Assembly (NCBI RefSeq): GCF_019050325.1
Contig: NZ_VOMB01000002.1
Coordinates: 62,001-126,000, forward strand
Direction: 5' to 3'
From: [Mycobacterium] fortunisiensis
GTDB lineage: Bacteria > Actinomycetota > Actinomycetes > Mycobacteriales > Mycobacteriaceae
DNA length: 64,000 bases
Shown: positions 26,964 to 35,355 of the stretch, piece by piece
Position numbering within the stretch: the first letter of the stretch is position 1
How the letters are laid out: every line of letters begins with the position of its first letter
Program-made: the position numbers and the translations under genes
The notes under the pieces: model-generated
Database searches by the model: none
Told to the model about the DNA's origin: nothing
Seen by the model: the letters and a program-made list of their open reading frames with translations, nothing else

Positions 26964-27973
26964 GCATCCTCAGACGGGCGCGTACCTACAACCAGAGCCA
27001 CGTGGCACGACCGCATTCCGGTGGGCGACGGATCAGCATCTACTGGACGTGGAGCTATCCCTGGGAATCCCAACGCAGCTCTGCCGAGATGTACAACCGG
27101 TTCTCCACCATGACCGAAGTGCGCAACGCGTTGTGGCCGGCGTACGAGACGCCCGACTATGACGCAGCGAACTTCCTGCAGGGCGTGGCGGGAACGTTGG
27201 AGCTGTTCCACCGCTCCACCCTGGCGTTCCAGGAACTCGCCGAGGAGGTCACCGGACACCCGGTCGCGGTCTTCCAGCGCATCGACCAGGCGGGTTACCG
27301 GCTCGGTATCGACGAACGAATCCTGGACGACACTGACACCCTGATGGTGTTCGGCCTCGACCACCTGCCGTCCGGGCAGGAAGCCGCGACAGCGGAGATC
27401 GCCGCGCTACGGGCCTGGCTGCAACGTGAGGGCACCTGCCTGGTGCTGGCCCCGCACCACGACGTCGGGTTCACCGACGATCTCGCCCAACGCCAAGTCG
27501 AGTACGAGCACCACGGTGATCCGTTGGTGCCGCGCCGGCAACGGTTCGGCGGTTACACCCGATCCCTGATGGCGGCGCTCGACGTACCGGTACGCAACAT
27601 CTGGGGCCTGCGACCGGCGGTGGCGCCCGGCACCGGCGAGATCGCGCCGTTGACCATGTCGCGAGATCTCGACCGGCTGCGGTTGCTGGACAACGTCACC
27701 ACGTTCAACTTCCACCCGCACCTGCCGCACTATGAGCTCACGGCGCCCGAAGGTCATGAGCTGCACGTCCTCGGTCGCCAGCGCGTCGACCCGAACCGGC
27801 CTCATCCGTTCACCGCGGCCGGCGAAACCGAGCTCAACGCCCTGATCTGGATGCCGCCCGCCGGAGCGCGGGCAGGCAACATCGTCCTGGTCGACTCCAC
27901 CAACTTCACCACGCTGTTCGGTGGCACCGAAAGCCTCCGAAATTTCTGGCACAACCTGGCCACGATGGTGTGA
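26960..27973 (+). CDS. Unrecognised protein, third gene of the DyP operon
   Basis: 337 residues, soluble, beginning MSILRRARTYNQSH. A Rossmann-like or GATase-like core is suggested by DTLMVFGLDHLPSG, AALRAWLQREGTCLVLAPHHDVGF and the closing NIVLVDSTNFTTLFGGTESLRNFW. The His-rich segments APHHDVG and NFHPHLPHYEL could bind metal. It resembles ThuA/glutamine-amidotransferase-like layouts only weakly, and I do not claim that family. ATGA overlap with the DyP gene implies translational coupling and a stoichiometric or sequential role with the peroxidase. Confidence 0.7.
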   Translation: MSILRRARTYNQSHVARPHSGGRRISIYWTWSYPWESQRSSAEMYNRFSTMTEVRNALWPAYETPDYDAANFLQGVAGTLELFHRSTLAFQELAEEVTGHPVAVFQRIDQAGYRLGIDERILDDTDTLMVFGLDHLPSGQEAATAEIAALRAWLQREGTCLVLAPHHDVGFTDDLAQRQVEYEHHGDPLVPRRQRFGGYTRSLMAALDVPVRNIWGLRPAVAPGTGEIAPLTMSRDLDRLRLLDNVTTFNFHPHLPHYELTAPEGHELHVLGRQRVDPNRPHPFTAAGETELNALIWMPPAGARAGNIVLVDSTNFTTLFGGTESLRNFWHNLATMV

Positions 27974-28011
27974 GGACCGCACGGGTTTGCGCCACGACTA
28001 GCATGCACTCC

Positions 28012-28995
28012 ATGACAGCGCCTCCTCGGTCATTCGGTGGCCCCTATTTCGACGACCTGCAGGTCGGACAGGTTTTTGACACCGCGCCATCGATGACGCT
28101 GACCGACGGCGCCGCCGCCGTCCATCAGTCGATCCTCGGCGATCGGTTGCGGTTGGCGCTGGATGCCGAACTCGCCGCCGCGGTCACCGGTGAACCGGGT
28201 CTGCTGGCGCACCCGGCCCTGGTCTGTGATGTCGCGATCGGGCAGAGCACGTTGGTGACCCAGCGGGTCAAGGCCAACCTTTTCTATCGCGGGTTGGCGT
28301 TCCATCGGTGTCCGCGGATCGGTGACACCCTGTACACCCGAACCGAAGTCGTTGGCCTCAAGCAGAATTCGAGTAAACCGGGCCGGGCTCCGACGGGGCT
28401 CGCCGCCCTGCGGATGACCACGGTCGACCAGCAGGAGCGCAAGGTCCTCGATTTCTACCGCTGCGCGATGCTGCCGCTGTCCGACGGTGCCGGCGATACC
28501 GGCCACGCCGACGACCTGTCGGCGATCGGCGCCGACGCCGCAGCCCCAGACCCCACTGCCGGCTGGGACGGCGAGGTGTTCCGGGCCCGGGTGCCCGGCC
28601 CGCATTTCGACCCGGCCCTGGCCGGCACGGTGTTGCACAGCACCGCCGACGTCGTGAGCAGCGCCCCCGAACTGGCCCGGCTGTCCTTGAACATCGCTGC
28701 CACCCATCATGACTGGCGTGCCGGCGGGCAGCGTCTGGTGTACGGCGGCCACACGATCGGGCTCGCGCTGGCCCAGGCCAGTCGGTTGCTACCGAACCTG
28801 GTGACCGTGCTGGGGTGGGAGTCCTGTGATCACACCGGCCCGGTGCACGAAGGCGATACGTTGTTCAGCGAGTTGCACATCGACTCGGCCGAGGCCGGGG
28901 TGCTGAGGTTGCGTTCCCTCGTGTATGCGGCGGGTGGACCCGACGGCTCTGACCGCCAGGTGTTGGACTGGCGGTTCAGCGCACTGCAGTTCTGA
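28012..28995 (+). CDS. MaoC-like double-hotdog hydratase (Rv0216-like)
   Basis: 327 residues forming two MaoC-type hotdog repeats. The first starts GGPYFDDLQVGQVFDTAPSMTLTDG and the second lies around VYGGHTIGLALAQASR, where the hotdog hydratase Asp/His motif would fall. It resembles M. tuberculosis Rv0216 in length and in the opening GGPYF segment, and it lies after fadD4 as Rv0216 does. It probably hydrates an enoyl-CoA. ATG at 28012 is chosen over one at 28003. The stop overlaps the start of the CoA-transferase gene by one base (TGATG), so this is the first gene of a tight operon. Confidence 0.8.
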   Translation: MTAPPRSFGGPYFDDLQVGQVFDTAPSMTLTDGAAAVHQSILGDRLRLALDAELAAAVTGEPGLLAHPALVCDVAIGQSTLVTQRVKANLFYRGLAFHRCPRIGDTLYTRTEVVGLKQNSSKPGRAPTGLAALRMTTVDQQERKVLDFYRCAMLPLSDGAGDTGHADDLSAIGADAAAPDPTAGWDGEVFRARVPGPHFDPALAGTVLHSTADVVSSAPELARLSLNIAATHHDWRAGGQRLVYGGHTIGLALAQASRLLPNLVTVLGWESCDHTGPVHEGDTLFSELHIDSAEAGVLRLRSLVYAAGGPDGSDRQVLDWRFSALQF

Positions 28996-30104
28996 TGAAC
29001 GCGTTGGCGATTCCGCGGGCCCTGCTGAGGCAGGCGCAGGCGGTCGCCGACGACTTCGCCGCCCACACCGGTGTCGCGGTCGACGCCACCGAACTGCTGA
29101 CCGGCCGTGCCGCGCTGTTGGACATCGCGCCCGCCGGGTGGGTGTCGGCGGGCGGGGCGACCCGGTTGCTGCCCACCCGCGACCGATGGTGTGCCCTGAC
29201 CCTGTCGCGTCCCGACGACGTCGCGATGATTCCGGCGTTGTTGCAGTCGGATTCGGTGGACACCGACCCTTGGCCGGAGATCGGCGCCTGGGCGGCGGAC
29301 AGCACTGCCGGGCAGCTGGCCGACCGGGCGCGGCTGCTGGGACTGCCGGTGGCCGTTGTCGGTGAGACCGCACCCGCGCCCCCGGTGGTGCGGCCTTCGG
29401 GCCCAACGCGGCCGGGCCCGATGGCCGGGTTGTTGGTTGCCGACCTGTCGTCGATGTGGGCCGGGCCGCTGTGCGGGCATCTGCTGGCCCGGGCCGGGGC
29501 CACGGTGGTGAAAGTGGAGAGCCGCTCCCGCCCGGACGGTACCCGAGCCGGCGAGCGGGTGTTCTTCGACTGGATGAACGGTGGAAAACTTTCCTACGCC
29601 ACGGATTTCGATGAGCCCGCTGACCTGGCCGCGTTGCTGGACGTGGCCGATGTCGTGATCGAGGCATCCCGCCCGGCCGCACTGGCCCGGCGCGGTCTGG
29701 GACCCGACACCGTTGCGGTGCGGCCCGGGCGGATCTGGCTGCGCATCACCGGGCACGGCACCGAAGGACAGCGGGCCGAGTGGGTGGCGTTCGGCGACGA
29801 CGCCGCGGTGTCGGGTGGACTGGTCGGATACCGCGATGGCACACCGGTATTCGTCGGTGACGCGATCGCCGATCCGCTCACCGGGTTGCAGGCGGCGGCC
29901 ACCGCGGTGGCCGCCCGCGCCCGTGGCGGCGGCGAACTGATCGAGTTCTCGATGGCGGCGGTGGCCGCCGGCTACCGCTCACCGGGTGACGAGGTCGAGG
30001 TTTCTGCCGTGCCGCCCTCAGTCACGTCGGCCGGTCGGGAACTCGGCGCCGACAATGCCGCCGTGCGCCGATTGGTGGCGCAGCGGAGTGCCGACTCATG
30101 CTGA
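28995..30104 (+). CDS. Class III CoA-transferase (CaiB/BaiF-type)
   Basis: 369 residues. The core CaiB/BaiF signature is present: LLVADLSSMWAGPLCGHLLARAGATVVKVESRSRPD, with the first part holding the CoA-binding loop, then VFFDWMNGGKLSYATDF and WLRITGHG. The catalytic Asp of the family falls in the region after RTRAGERVFFDW-type sequence. The N-terminal ~130 residues are divergent and the C-terminal part is shorter than in typical ~400-residue enzymes. It overlaps neighbours on both sides (one and seven bases), so it acts with the MaoC hydratase and the amidohydrolase in one pathway. Substrate unknown. Confidence 0.8.
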   Translation: MNALAIPRALLRQAQAVADDFAAHTGVAVDATELLTGRAALLDIAPAGWVSAGGATRLLPTRDRWCALTLSRPDDVAMIPALLQSDSVDTDPWPEIGAWAADSTAGQLADRARLLGLPVAVVGETAPAPPVVRPSGPTRPGPMAGLLVADLSSMWAGPLCGHLLARAGATVVKVESRSRPDGTRAGERVFFDWMNGGKLSYATDFDEPADLAALLDVADVVIEASRPAALARRGLGPDTVAVRPGRIWLRITGHGTEGQRAEWVAFGDDAAVSGGLVGYRDGTPVFVGDAIADPLTGLQAAATAVAARARGGGELIEFSMAAVAAGYRSPGDEVEVSAVPPSVTSAGRELGADNAAVRRLVAQRSADSC

Positions 30105-31375
30105 TTCGCCGCGCGACGCTGTTGGACGGGACAGTGCACGACATCCGGGTCGGCGAGACCATCGAGCAGGTGGCCGCAGAGCTCGCCGGCCGCCCGGGCG
30201 AACGCGTCCTCGACGCCGCGTTCGGTACCGTCATCCCGGGCTTGCACGATCACCATCTGCACGTGTACTCCGCTGCCGCTGAACAGGATTCGATTCGGGT
30301 CGGCCCGGCCGAGGTGCGTGATGAGGCCGGGCTGGCGCGGGCGCTGGGCACCGCGGCGGTGGGCCCGGATGGCTGGATCCGCGCCGTGGCCTATCACAAT
30401 GCGGTGGCCGGTCCGCTGGACCGACGACTGCTGGACCGGTTGTCTCCCGATGTCCCGGTGCGGGTGCAACATCGCAGCGGGGTGGTGTGGACACTGAACT
30501 CGGCGGGGCTCGTCGCGCTGGGGTTGGCCGACCACCCGGACGGGATTCTGCGTAGCGCGGACCACACCTGGTCGGACGCGGTGCAGCGGCGGCCCGCGGC
30601 AGTCGCACAGTTCAGTGCCCGGCTCGCCGGTTACGGCGTCACTGGCATCACGGATGCCACGCCGGACCTGCAGTCCGAAGACCGGCCGGTCGGGCTGCGG
30701 CAACGCGTGCACTACCTGGCGCCGGGCAAGCGAATCCTGCACGACGACGGGCTCGACCTCGACGGGCTGTCGGCGTGGATCGCGCAGCGGCACCGGGCCG
30801 GCAGCCCGGTGGCCGTGCACTGCGTGACCGCCGCGCAACTCGTCGTCACCGTCGCCGCCCTGCGTGCCGTCGGCACCCACCCCGGCGACCGGATCGAACA
30901 CGCCGCGATGGTGCCGGCGGACGTCATCGGCGACCTGGTCGCGCTCGGGGTCACGGTGGTGACCCAACCCAACTTCGTGGCCGAGCGCGGCGACGAGTAC
31001 CGCACCGATGTGCCCCCCGCCGAACAGGACCAGTTGTGGCGGGTGGCCTCGCTGCTGGAAGCCGGGGTCCCGGTGGCGCTGTCCACCGACGCGCCGTTCG
31101 GTGCGGCCGATCCGTGGGCGGCGATGCGCGCCGCGGTGCACCGCCGCAGCCCGCGCGGGGTGGTGCTGGGCCCCGCCGAGCAGATATCCGGGGACCGTGC
31201 GTTGCAGCTGTTCTTCGGGAGCGCCACTGCTCCGGCCCGGCCGCGGCGCGTCGCCGCCGGAGAACTCGGCGACCTGTGCCTGTTGGCGGCCTCGCCACAG
31301 CGGGTACTTGAGGCACTGGACGCCGATCTGGTGGCCGCCACCATCGTCGGCGGGACGGTGGTGTTCGAGCGCTGA
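30098..31375 (+). CDS. Amidohydrolase-superfamily enzyme
   Basis: 425 residues with a metal-dependent amidohydrolase TIM barrel. Metal motif 1 is PGLHDHHLHVY (His-x-His). Further ligands are likely in VAVHCVT and RIEHAAMV, and Asp in ALSTDAPFGAADPW near the end of the barrel. The pattern is that of the amidohydrolase-3 group. The start overlaps the CoA-transferase by seven bases. In combination with CoA-transferase and hydratase it may open a cyclic amide or imide in a nitrogen-compound catabolic route, an inference from context only. It is followed after 46 bases by the interrupted decarboxylase. Confidence 0.78.
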   Translation: MLIRRATLLDGTVHDIRVGETIEQVAAELAGRPGERVLDAAFGTVIPGLHDHHLHVYSAAAEQDSIRVGPAEVRDEAGLARALGTAAVGPDGWIRAVAYHNAVAGPLDRRLLDRLSPDVPVRVQHRSGVVWTLNSAGLVALGLADHPDGILRSADHTWSDAVQRRPAAVAQFSARLAGYGVTGITDATPDLQSEDRPVGLRQRVHYLAPGKRILHDDGLDLDGLSAWIAQRHRAGSPVAVHCVTAAQLVVTVAALRAVGTHPGDRIEHAAMVPADVIGDLVALGVTVVTQPNFVAERGDEYRTDVPPAEQDQLWRVASLLEAGVPVALSTDAPFGAADPWAAMRAAVHRRSPRGVVLGPAEQISGDRALQLFFGSATAPARPRRVAAGELGDLCLLAASPQRVLEALDADLVAATIVGGTVVFER

Positions 31376-31421
31376 CGGCGGGCGGGTGTGGGGACCGCCC
31401 CGATGTGGGTATATCTGCGCC

Positions 31422-32129
31422 ATGACGCGCATGGACCAGAGCGCGGCGCCGCTGCTCGACGCGCTGTACGACTACCACCATTCCAACCGGTACGGCTTTT
31501 CACCGCCCGGGCATCGCCAGGGGCGCGGGGTCGATCAGCGGGTGTTGAACGTTCTGGGTCGCGAACCGTTCTTCAGTGATCTGCTGGCCAGCGGTGGTCT
31601 CGACGACCGCCGGATGCGCAACGGCTACCTGCAGCAGGCCGAGGATCTGATGGCCGAGGCGGTGGGAGCCGAGGCGGCCTGGTTCTCGACCTGCGGCAGT
31701 TCGTTGTCGGTGAAGGCGGCGATGATGGCCGTGGCCGGGTGCGACGGCAGCCTGCTGCTGAGCCGGGACAGCCACAAGTCGGTGGTGGCCGGGTTGATCT
31801 TCTCGGGCCTGCGGCCGCGCTGGATAACTCCGCAGTGGGATGCCGACCGGCACCTGTCGCACCCGCCGTCGCCGCAGCAGGTGGAGGAGGGCTGGCGACG
31901 ACACCCGGATGCCGCGGCAGCGTTGATCGTCAGCCCCAGCCCCTACGGCACCTGTGCCGACATCGAGGGCATCGCGGACGTCTGCCACGTCCGGGGCAAG
32001 CCGCTGATCGTCGACGAGGCCTGGGGCGCGCATCTGCCGTTCCACGAGGACCTGCCGACCTGGGCGATGAACGCCGGCGCCGACGTGTGCGTGGTGAGCG
32101 TGCACAAGATGGGCGCCGGATTTGAGCAG
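31422..32129 (+). pseudogene. Orn/Lys/Arg decarboxylase, 5' half (split by the mobile element)
   Basis: 236 codons of a fold-type I PLP decarboxylase: FSPPGHRQGRGVDQRVL at the N-terminus, WFSTCGSSLSVKAAMMAV, IVDEAWGAHLPFHEDLP with the PLP-pyridine Asp, and SVHKMGAGFEQ with the Schiff-base lysine K229. The codon after Q236 is the first base of the mobile element, which adds seven foreign codons and a stop at 32148-32150. The 3' half resumes in the same frame at 50192. The joined gene would encode 488 residues, a normal length for this class. The half protein lacks the C-terminal domain and should be inactive. Confidence 0.93.
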
Positions 32130-32148
32130 TTATCTGGGGTCAGATTCT
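32130..32148 (+). repeat. Left terminal inverted repeat of the element
   Basis: TTATCTGGGGTCAGATTCT. It pairs with 50167-50185 read on the other strand at 15 of 19 positions; the mismatches are at positions 6, 9, 12 and 14 of the repeat. Confidence 0.82.
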
Positions 32149-32198
32149 GATGTTTACTGTTGTTCCCGCTGAGGCGATCTGATCTAGTCGGGCCTGAT

Positions 32199-32228
32199 CG
32201 GAAACAGGTTAGGCTGTTGGTGTTTCCG
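32199..32228. repeat. Subterminal inverted repeat near the left end
   Basis: CGGAAACA, 14 bases, TGTTTCCG. It lies 40 bases before the end of the last cargo gene and 50 bases inside the left repeat. It could be a recombinase arm site or a terminator for the minus-strand cargo operon. The right end also has a dyad (AGGCGT/ACGCCT at 50155 and 50175) with a 14-base spacer. Confidence 0.5.
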
Positions 32229-32267
32229 GTTAGGGGTTGGTTGGTGCGTTCTGGTTGACGCGACGAT

Positions 32268-32816
32268 TCAGGAGCCCATCATTCCGCGGCCGCCCATCAT
32301 CGGGCCCATCATGGCGGGCATGCCGTCGGTGACGAAGCCGGTGACTTCGTGTGCGTGGGCGCGGATGGTGTTGGTGAGCTCGGGGTCGGAGGAGGTCTCG
32401 GTGGCGATAACTCCGTTAGGTGTCAGTGTGATTCGCCGCTGGTAGTCGGTTGCATGGCGGAACAGGGTGGGCAGGCTTTGACTCATGCAGCTCACTTCGG
32501 CGCCTTGGTCGAGATGCTGATACATCGAGGAGACGTGGGCGTGCAGTTGCGCGACGAGATCGGGGGCGTCGGATTCGGTGGTGGTACGGATGCCTCCGGG
32601 GATGTTTTCCACGGTGCGGCGCAGTTCGGTGTGGCGGGCGAACATGGTCATGTAGCGATCCATGTCGGTGCCGGAGACTCCGCCCATCATGCCGGGACCG
32701 TTGGCGTTCCCGGTGGGCATGCGAATACTGTTGGTGCGCAACAGGTATCCCAGTGCGGCGATCGCCCCTGCCCCACTGAGTAGGGCAAGTGCGGCGCGTC
32801 TGGTGAATTCGGTCAT
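32268..32816 (-). CDS. Tat-type exported Met/His-containing protein, unknown function
   Basis: 182 residues. The N-terminus MTEFTRRAALALLSGAGA is a Tat-like signal (Thr-Arg-Arg then hydrophobic). The mature protein has Met/Gly clusters at both ends (GPGMMGGVSG; GMPAMMGPMMGGRGMMG) and a helical, His-containing middle (FARHTELRRTVENIPGG; LRAHAHEVTGF-like). Met/Gly clusters often bind Cu(I), but no family is recognised, so copper binding is inference. It is the last gene of a four-gene minus-strand operon within the element and ends about 120 bases from its left end. Confidence 0.65.
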   Translation of the reverse strand: MTEFTRRAALALLSGAGAIAALGYLLRTNSIRMPTGNANGPGMMGGVSGTDMDRYMTMFARHTELRRTVENIPGGIRTTTESDAPDLVAQLHAHVSSMYQHLDQGAEVSCMSQSLPTLFRHATDYQRRITLTPNGVIATETSSDPELTNTIRAHAHEVTGFVTDGMPAMMGPMMGGRGMMGS

Positions 32817-32870
32817 GTGCGGCTGCTTTCGTGATGGTGTCCCGCTCGGACCCCTTGGCTGCAGGGCAGG

Positions 32871-33506
32871 TCAGGTGGCAGGGGTTTTGTGGGCGACGAC
32901 GCGTTCGACGAGGCCGAGTGTGAACCGCTCACGATGGTCGATCGCGAGGTCGGTCGCGGCCCGCAGGTGCTCTAGGGGGCGACGTAGGAAGTGTTCGCCG
33001 CCGAGGGGAATGGTGAATAGTTCGAGGCCCCGCTGCACGGCTCGGACTGGGGCGGTGCTGCTGCGGATGTGGTCGACGAGGATGAGTTTTCCGCCGGGGC
33101 GCAGGACTCGGGTCATTTCGGTGAGGGCTTGGGTGTGGTCGGGGATGGCGCAGAGCCCGAAGGTGCAGACGACGGTGTCGAAGCTGGCATCGTCGAACGG
33201 CAGGTGATGCGCGTCGGCTTGTTGCAGGGTGGCGGGGTGACCGAGGTCGGCGGCGCGTTGGCGGGCGATGTCGAGCATCTGCTGGCTCCAGTCGATCCCG
33301 GTCAGGGTGACGTTCTCGGGGTAGAAGGCAAGGTTGAGTCCGGTGCCGATCGCGACCTCCAGGACGTCGCCGGTGGCTTGGCTGCAGACCCATTGGCGGG
33401 AGTCGCCGAACAGGTGGCGGTCGAAGAACCCGATCTCACGGTCATAGGTGCGAGATTTCTTGTCCCAGTACCGGTTCCAGCGGGCGGTGCGATCATCGGT
33501 GGGCAT
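32871..33506 (-). CDS. Class I SAM-dependent methyltransferase
   Basis: 211 residues with a Rossmann-fold methyltransferase core: motif I VLEVAIGTGLNLAFYP, acidic motif II in LTGIDWSQQML, then FDTVVCTFGLCAIPD and LRPGGKLILVDH. It is of the UbiE/phosphatidylethanolamine type, often acting on small molecules or lipids. GAGGTG precedes the ATG. It lies 20 bases from the isoprenylcysteine-type methyltransferase in the same operon. The substrate is not evident; a role in methylating a metalloid or membrane lipid is possible but unsupported. Confidence 0.8.
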   Translation of the reverse strand: MPTDDRTARWNRYWDKKSRTYDREIGFFDRHLFGDSRQWVCSQATGDVLEVAIGTGLNLAFYPENVTLTGIDWSQQMLDIARQRAADLGHPATLQQADAHHLPFDDASFDTVVCTFGLCAIPDHTQALTEMTRVLRPGGKLILVDHIRSSTAPVRAVQRGLELFTIPLGGEHFLRRPLEHLRAATDLAIDHRERFTLGLVERVVAHKTPAT

Positions 33507-33526
33507 GGTTCACCTCGCGTCGGCGG

Positions 33527-34138
33527 TCAGACGGTCAGGCGGCGTCCGATGTAGGGAACGAACCGGCCGACAGCCCCACAGTAGTCCCGGTAGGCCTGGC
33601 CGTGGATGGTGTTGAGGTAGGGCTCTTCGACCACTCGTACCTGCAGTTCGATCGTGGCCCACAAGACGGCGAAGGCGGCCAGGGCAAGCGGGTTTGGGGT
33701 GATCAGGGTGATGCCGGCGGCGAAGATCAGCATGGCGGTGAAGATGGGGTTGCGTACCAGCGCGAACACGCCGTGGCGCACCAATGTGGTTGTTTCGCTG
33801 GGGTCCACTCCGATGCGCCACGATGGGCCCATGTCGCGTTGGGCGTGGACGGTGGCGGCGATCCCGGCGACGGCCAGCACTATGCCGGTGGTCTGGATCC
33901 ACGGCGCATCAAGCACGGCCATCGGGGTGAGGATGTCGAGCAGTTGCAGCAGGGGCGCGGCCGCCCCGGCGAGGATGGCGGCGATGAATCCGACACCGGC
34001 CAACCATTGCAGCGACCCGGGCCGACCGTGGATGCCGCGGAATCCGGTGGATCCGGTGTGGCGGTATTGGGTCCAACTGCGCCAGCCGAACCCTAAGACG
34101 GCAAAGATCACGTAGAAGATGAGCGCGGTGGCGGGCAT
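33527..34138 (-). CDS. Isoprenylcysteine carboxylmethyltransferase-family membrane protein
   Basis: 203 residues with about five TM helices and the ICMT/PEMT C-terminal signature: LVRHGVFALVRNPIFTAM for SAM binding, then EEPYLNTIHGQAYRDYCGAVGRFVP. Bacterial members methylate small hydrophobic or thiol substrates at the membrane, and some occur in metal-resistance islands. AGGAGG seven bases upstream gives a strong start at ATG 34138. The gene sits between the soluble methyltransferase and the DsbA-like gene. Confidence 0.82.
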   Translation of the reverse strand: MPATALIFYVIFAVLGFGWRSWTQYRHTGSTGFRGIHGRPGSLQWLAGVGFIAAILAGAAAPLLQLLDILTPMAVLDAPWIQTTGIVLAVAGIAATVHAQRDMGPSWRIGVDPSETTTLVRHGVFALVRNPIFTAMLIFAAGITLITPNPLALAAFAVLWATIELQVRVVEEPYLNTIHGQAYRDYCGAVGRFVPYIGRRLTV

Positions 34139-34219
34139 GGGTGAAACCTCCTGGCCGGGACTGGGATAGGTGCCGATGTGGAGATGGGCGTTAAAGCCGA
34201 TGGACGTGGGACGGCGCGG

Positions 34220-34882
34220 TTAGTTCTCGGCGAGCGCTTGATCAAGGGCCTTGGCGAGGTCTTCATAGCTGTGCGGTTGGATGCGGGTGCCGTTGAGGAA
34301 AAACGTCGGCGTGCCCTGCACCCCCAAGGCCCGGCCGTCGGCCATGTCGAGCCGGATGCGCTCCAGCGTGGCGGGATCGGCGTAGGCCGCGTCGAAAGCG
34401 GCCATATCCAGGCCGAGTTCTGCTGCGAATCCACGGAATACGTCATCGGCCGGGGTTTGCTTTTCACCCCACTGAGCCTGGGTGTCATACATTTTGCGAT
34501 ACACCGCCTCCAGCTGGCCCTGCTGGGCGGCGGCTTCCACGGCCCGGGCGGCCCGCTCGGCGTTGACGTGCGCTGGCAGCGGGAAGTGGCGGATCACGAA
34601 ATTCACCCGGTCCCCGTATTCAGCCCGCAACTTTTCGATCTCCGGGTAAACCGCGCGGCAACCCTCACATTCGAAGTCGAGAAACTCCACGAACGTCACC
34701 TTGCTCTCAGGCACCGAGTTGAGCCGGTGACTGTTCTCCCGCACCACCTGCCCGATCTCGCTGGTATCGGACTGCGCTGGGGCGGTCGAGTCACGGTCGC
34801 GCACCGACAGGTAGACCAGCGCACCGATCGCCATCGCGGCGATGACGAACGCGGTGAGCAACATGCGGCTGGCGCGCGCCAT
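34220..34882 (-). CDS. DsbA-family membrane-anchored thiol oxidoreductase
   Basis: 220 residues. The N-terminal anchor (residues 6-26) leaves a thioredoxin-fold domain outside the membrane. The active site is C72-E-G-C75 in DFECEGCRAVYP, and the cis-Pro loop is VQGTPTFFLNG, both typical of DsbA/DSBA-like proteins. The helical insertion lies between about 110 and 170. It probably shuffles or oxidises disulfides in exported proteins damaged by thiophilic metals. It is the first gene of the minus-strand operon and diverges from cmtR across a 101-base region holding the palindromic CmtR-type operator. Confidence 0.85.
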   Translation of the reverse strand: MARASRMLLTAFVIAAMAIGALVYLSVRDRDSTAPAQSDTSEIGQVVRENSHRLNSVPESKVTFVEFLDFECEGCRAVYPEIEKLRAEYGDRVNFVIRHFPLPAHVNAERAARAVEAAAQQGQLEAVYRKMYDTQAQWGEKQTPADDVFRGFAAELGLDMAAFDAAYADPATLERIRLDMADGRALGVQGTPTFFLNGTRIQPHSYEDLAKALDQALAEN

Positions 34883-34940
34883 TCAGATACCTCTTTCGTG
34901 GGATCGGCGGCTATATCGCATGGCATCGATGTTGGCGAGG

Positions 34941-34971
34941 TTGACCGATCAATAGCATTGGACGCTATCAT
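34941..34971 (+). promoter_or_regulatory. cmtR promoter and operator
   Basis: TTGACC at 34941-34946 and TATCAT at 34966-34971 form a -35/-10 pair. Between them, ATAGC (34952) and GCTAT (34964) form a dyad with a seven-base spacer that overlaps the -10 box, the usual site for ArsR/SmtB-type repressors. The predicted transcription start falls at or next to the GTG/ATG of cmtR (34978/34984), so the mRNA is probably leaderless. Confidence 0.65.
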
Positions 34972-34983
34972 CGTTATGTGGCG

Positions 34984-35355
34984 ATGAAAAGTGGTTCGGT
35001 CGATCCCGCGGTGTGCGGGAATGTGGATGCGGCGACGGCGTTGTTTCACAGCCTCTCGGATGCGACCCGGTTGGCGATCCTGCGCCGCCTGGCGGGTGGT
35101 GAGGCCCGGGTGGTGGATCTGACGGGCGAGTTGGGGTTGGCGCAGTCGACGGTGTCGGCGCATCTGGCCTGCCTGCGTGACTGCGGGTTGGTGGATTTCC
35201 GGCCGCAGGGCCGCGCCTCGGTGTATCGGCTGGCCCGCCCGGAGCTGCTGGAGATGTTGCGCGCGGCCGAGGCGGTGCTGGAGGCCACCGGCAACGCGGT
35301 GGCGTTGTGCCCCAACTACGGCCTCCCCGATCAGCGGAAGAAGGTTGCTCGATGA
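34984..35355 (+). CDS. cmtR: CmtR-type Cd/Pb-sensing ArsR-family repressor
   Basis: 123 residues with an ArsR winged helix: recognition helix AQSTVSAHLACLRDCGLV carrying C63 and C67, and a third Cys, C109, in ALCPNYG. M. tuberculosis CmtR binds Cd/Pb with exactly this arrangement of two Cys in the DNA-binding helix plus one C-terminal Cys. C11 is additional. A leaderless start at ATG 34984 (or GTG 34978) fits the promoter. The stop overlaps the ctpG start by four bases, giving a self-regulated repressor-exporter operon as in M. tuberculosis Rv1994c-Rv1992c. Confidence 0.88.
   Translation: MKSGSVDPAVCGNVDAATALFHSLSDATRLAILRRLAGGEARVVDLTGELGLAQSTVSAHLACLRDCGLVDFRPQGRASVYRLARPELLEMLRAAEAVLEATGNAVALCPNYGLPDQRKKVAR

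Noticed and set aside
25635..27973. Encapsulin nanocompartment with DyP cargo
   Set aside because: Neither neighbour has an HK97-like shell sequence, and the DyP lacks the usual C-terminal targeting extension.
31422..32150. A functional short decarboxylase
   Set aside because: It stops eight codons after the PLP-lysine motif region inside the transposon end and lacks the whole C-terminal domain, which is found intact 18 kb away.
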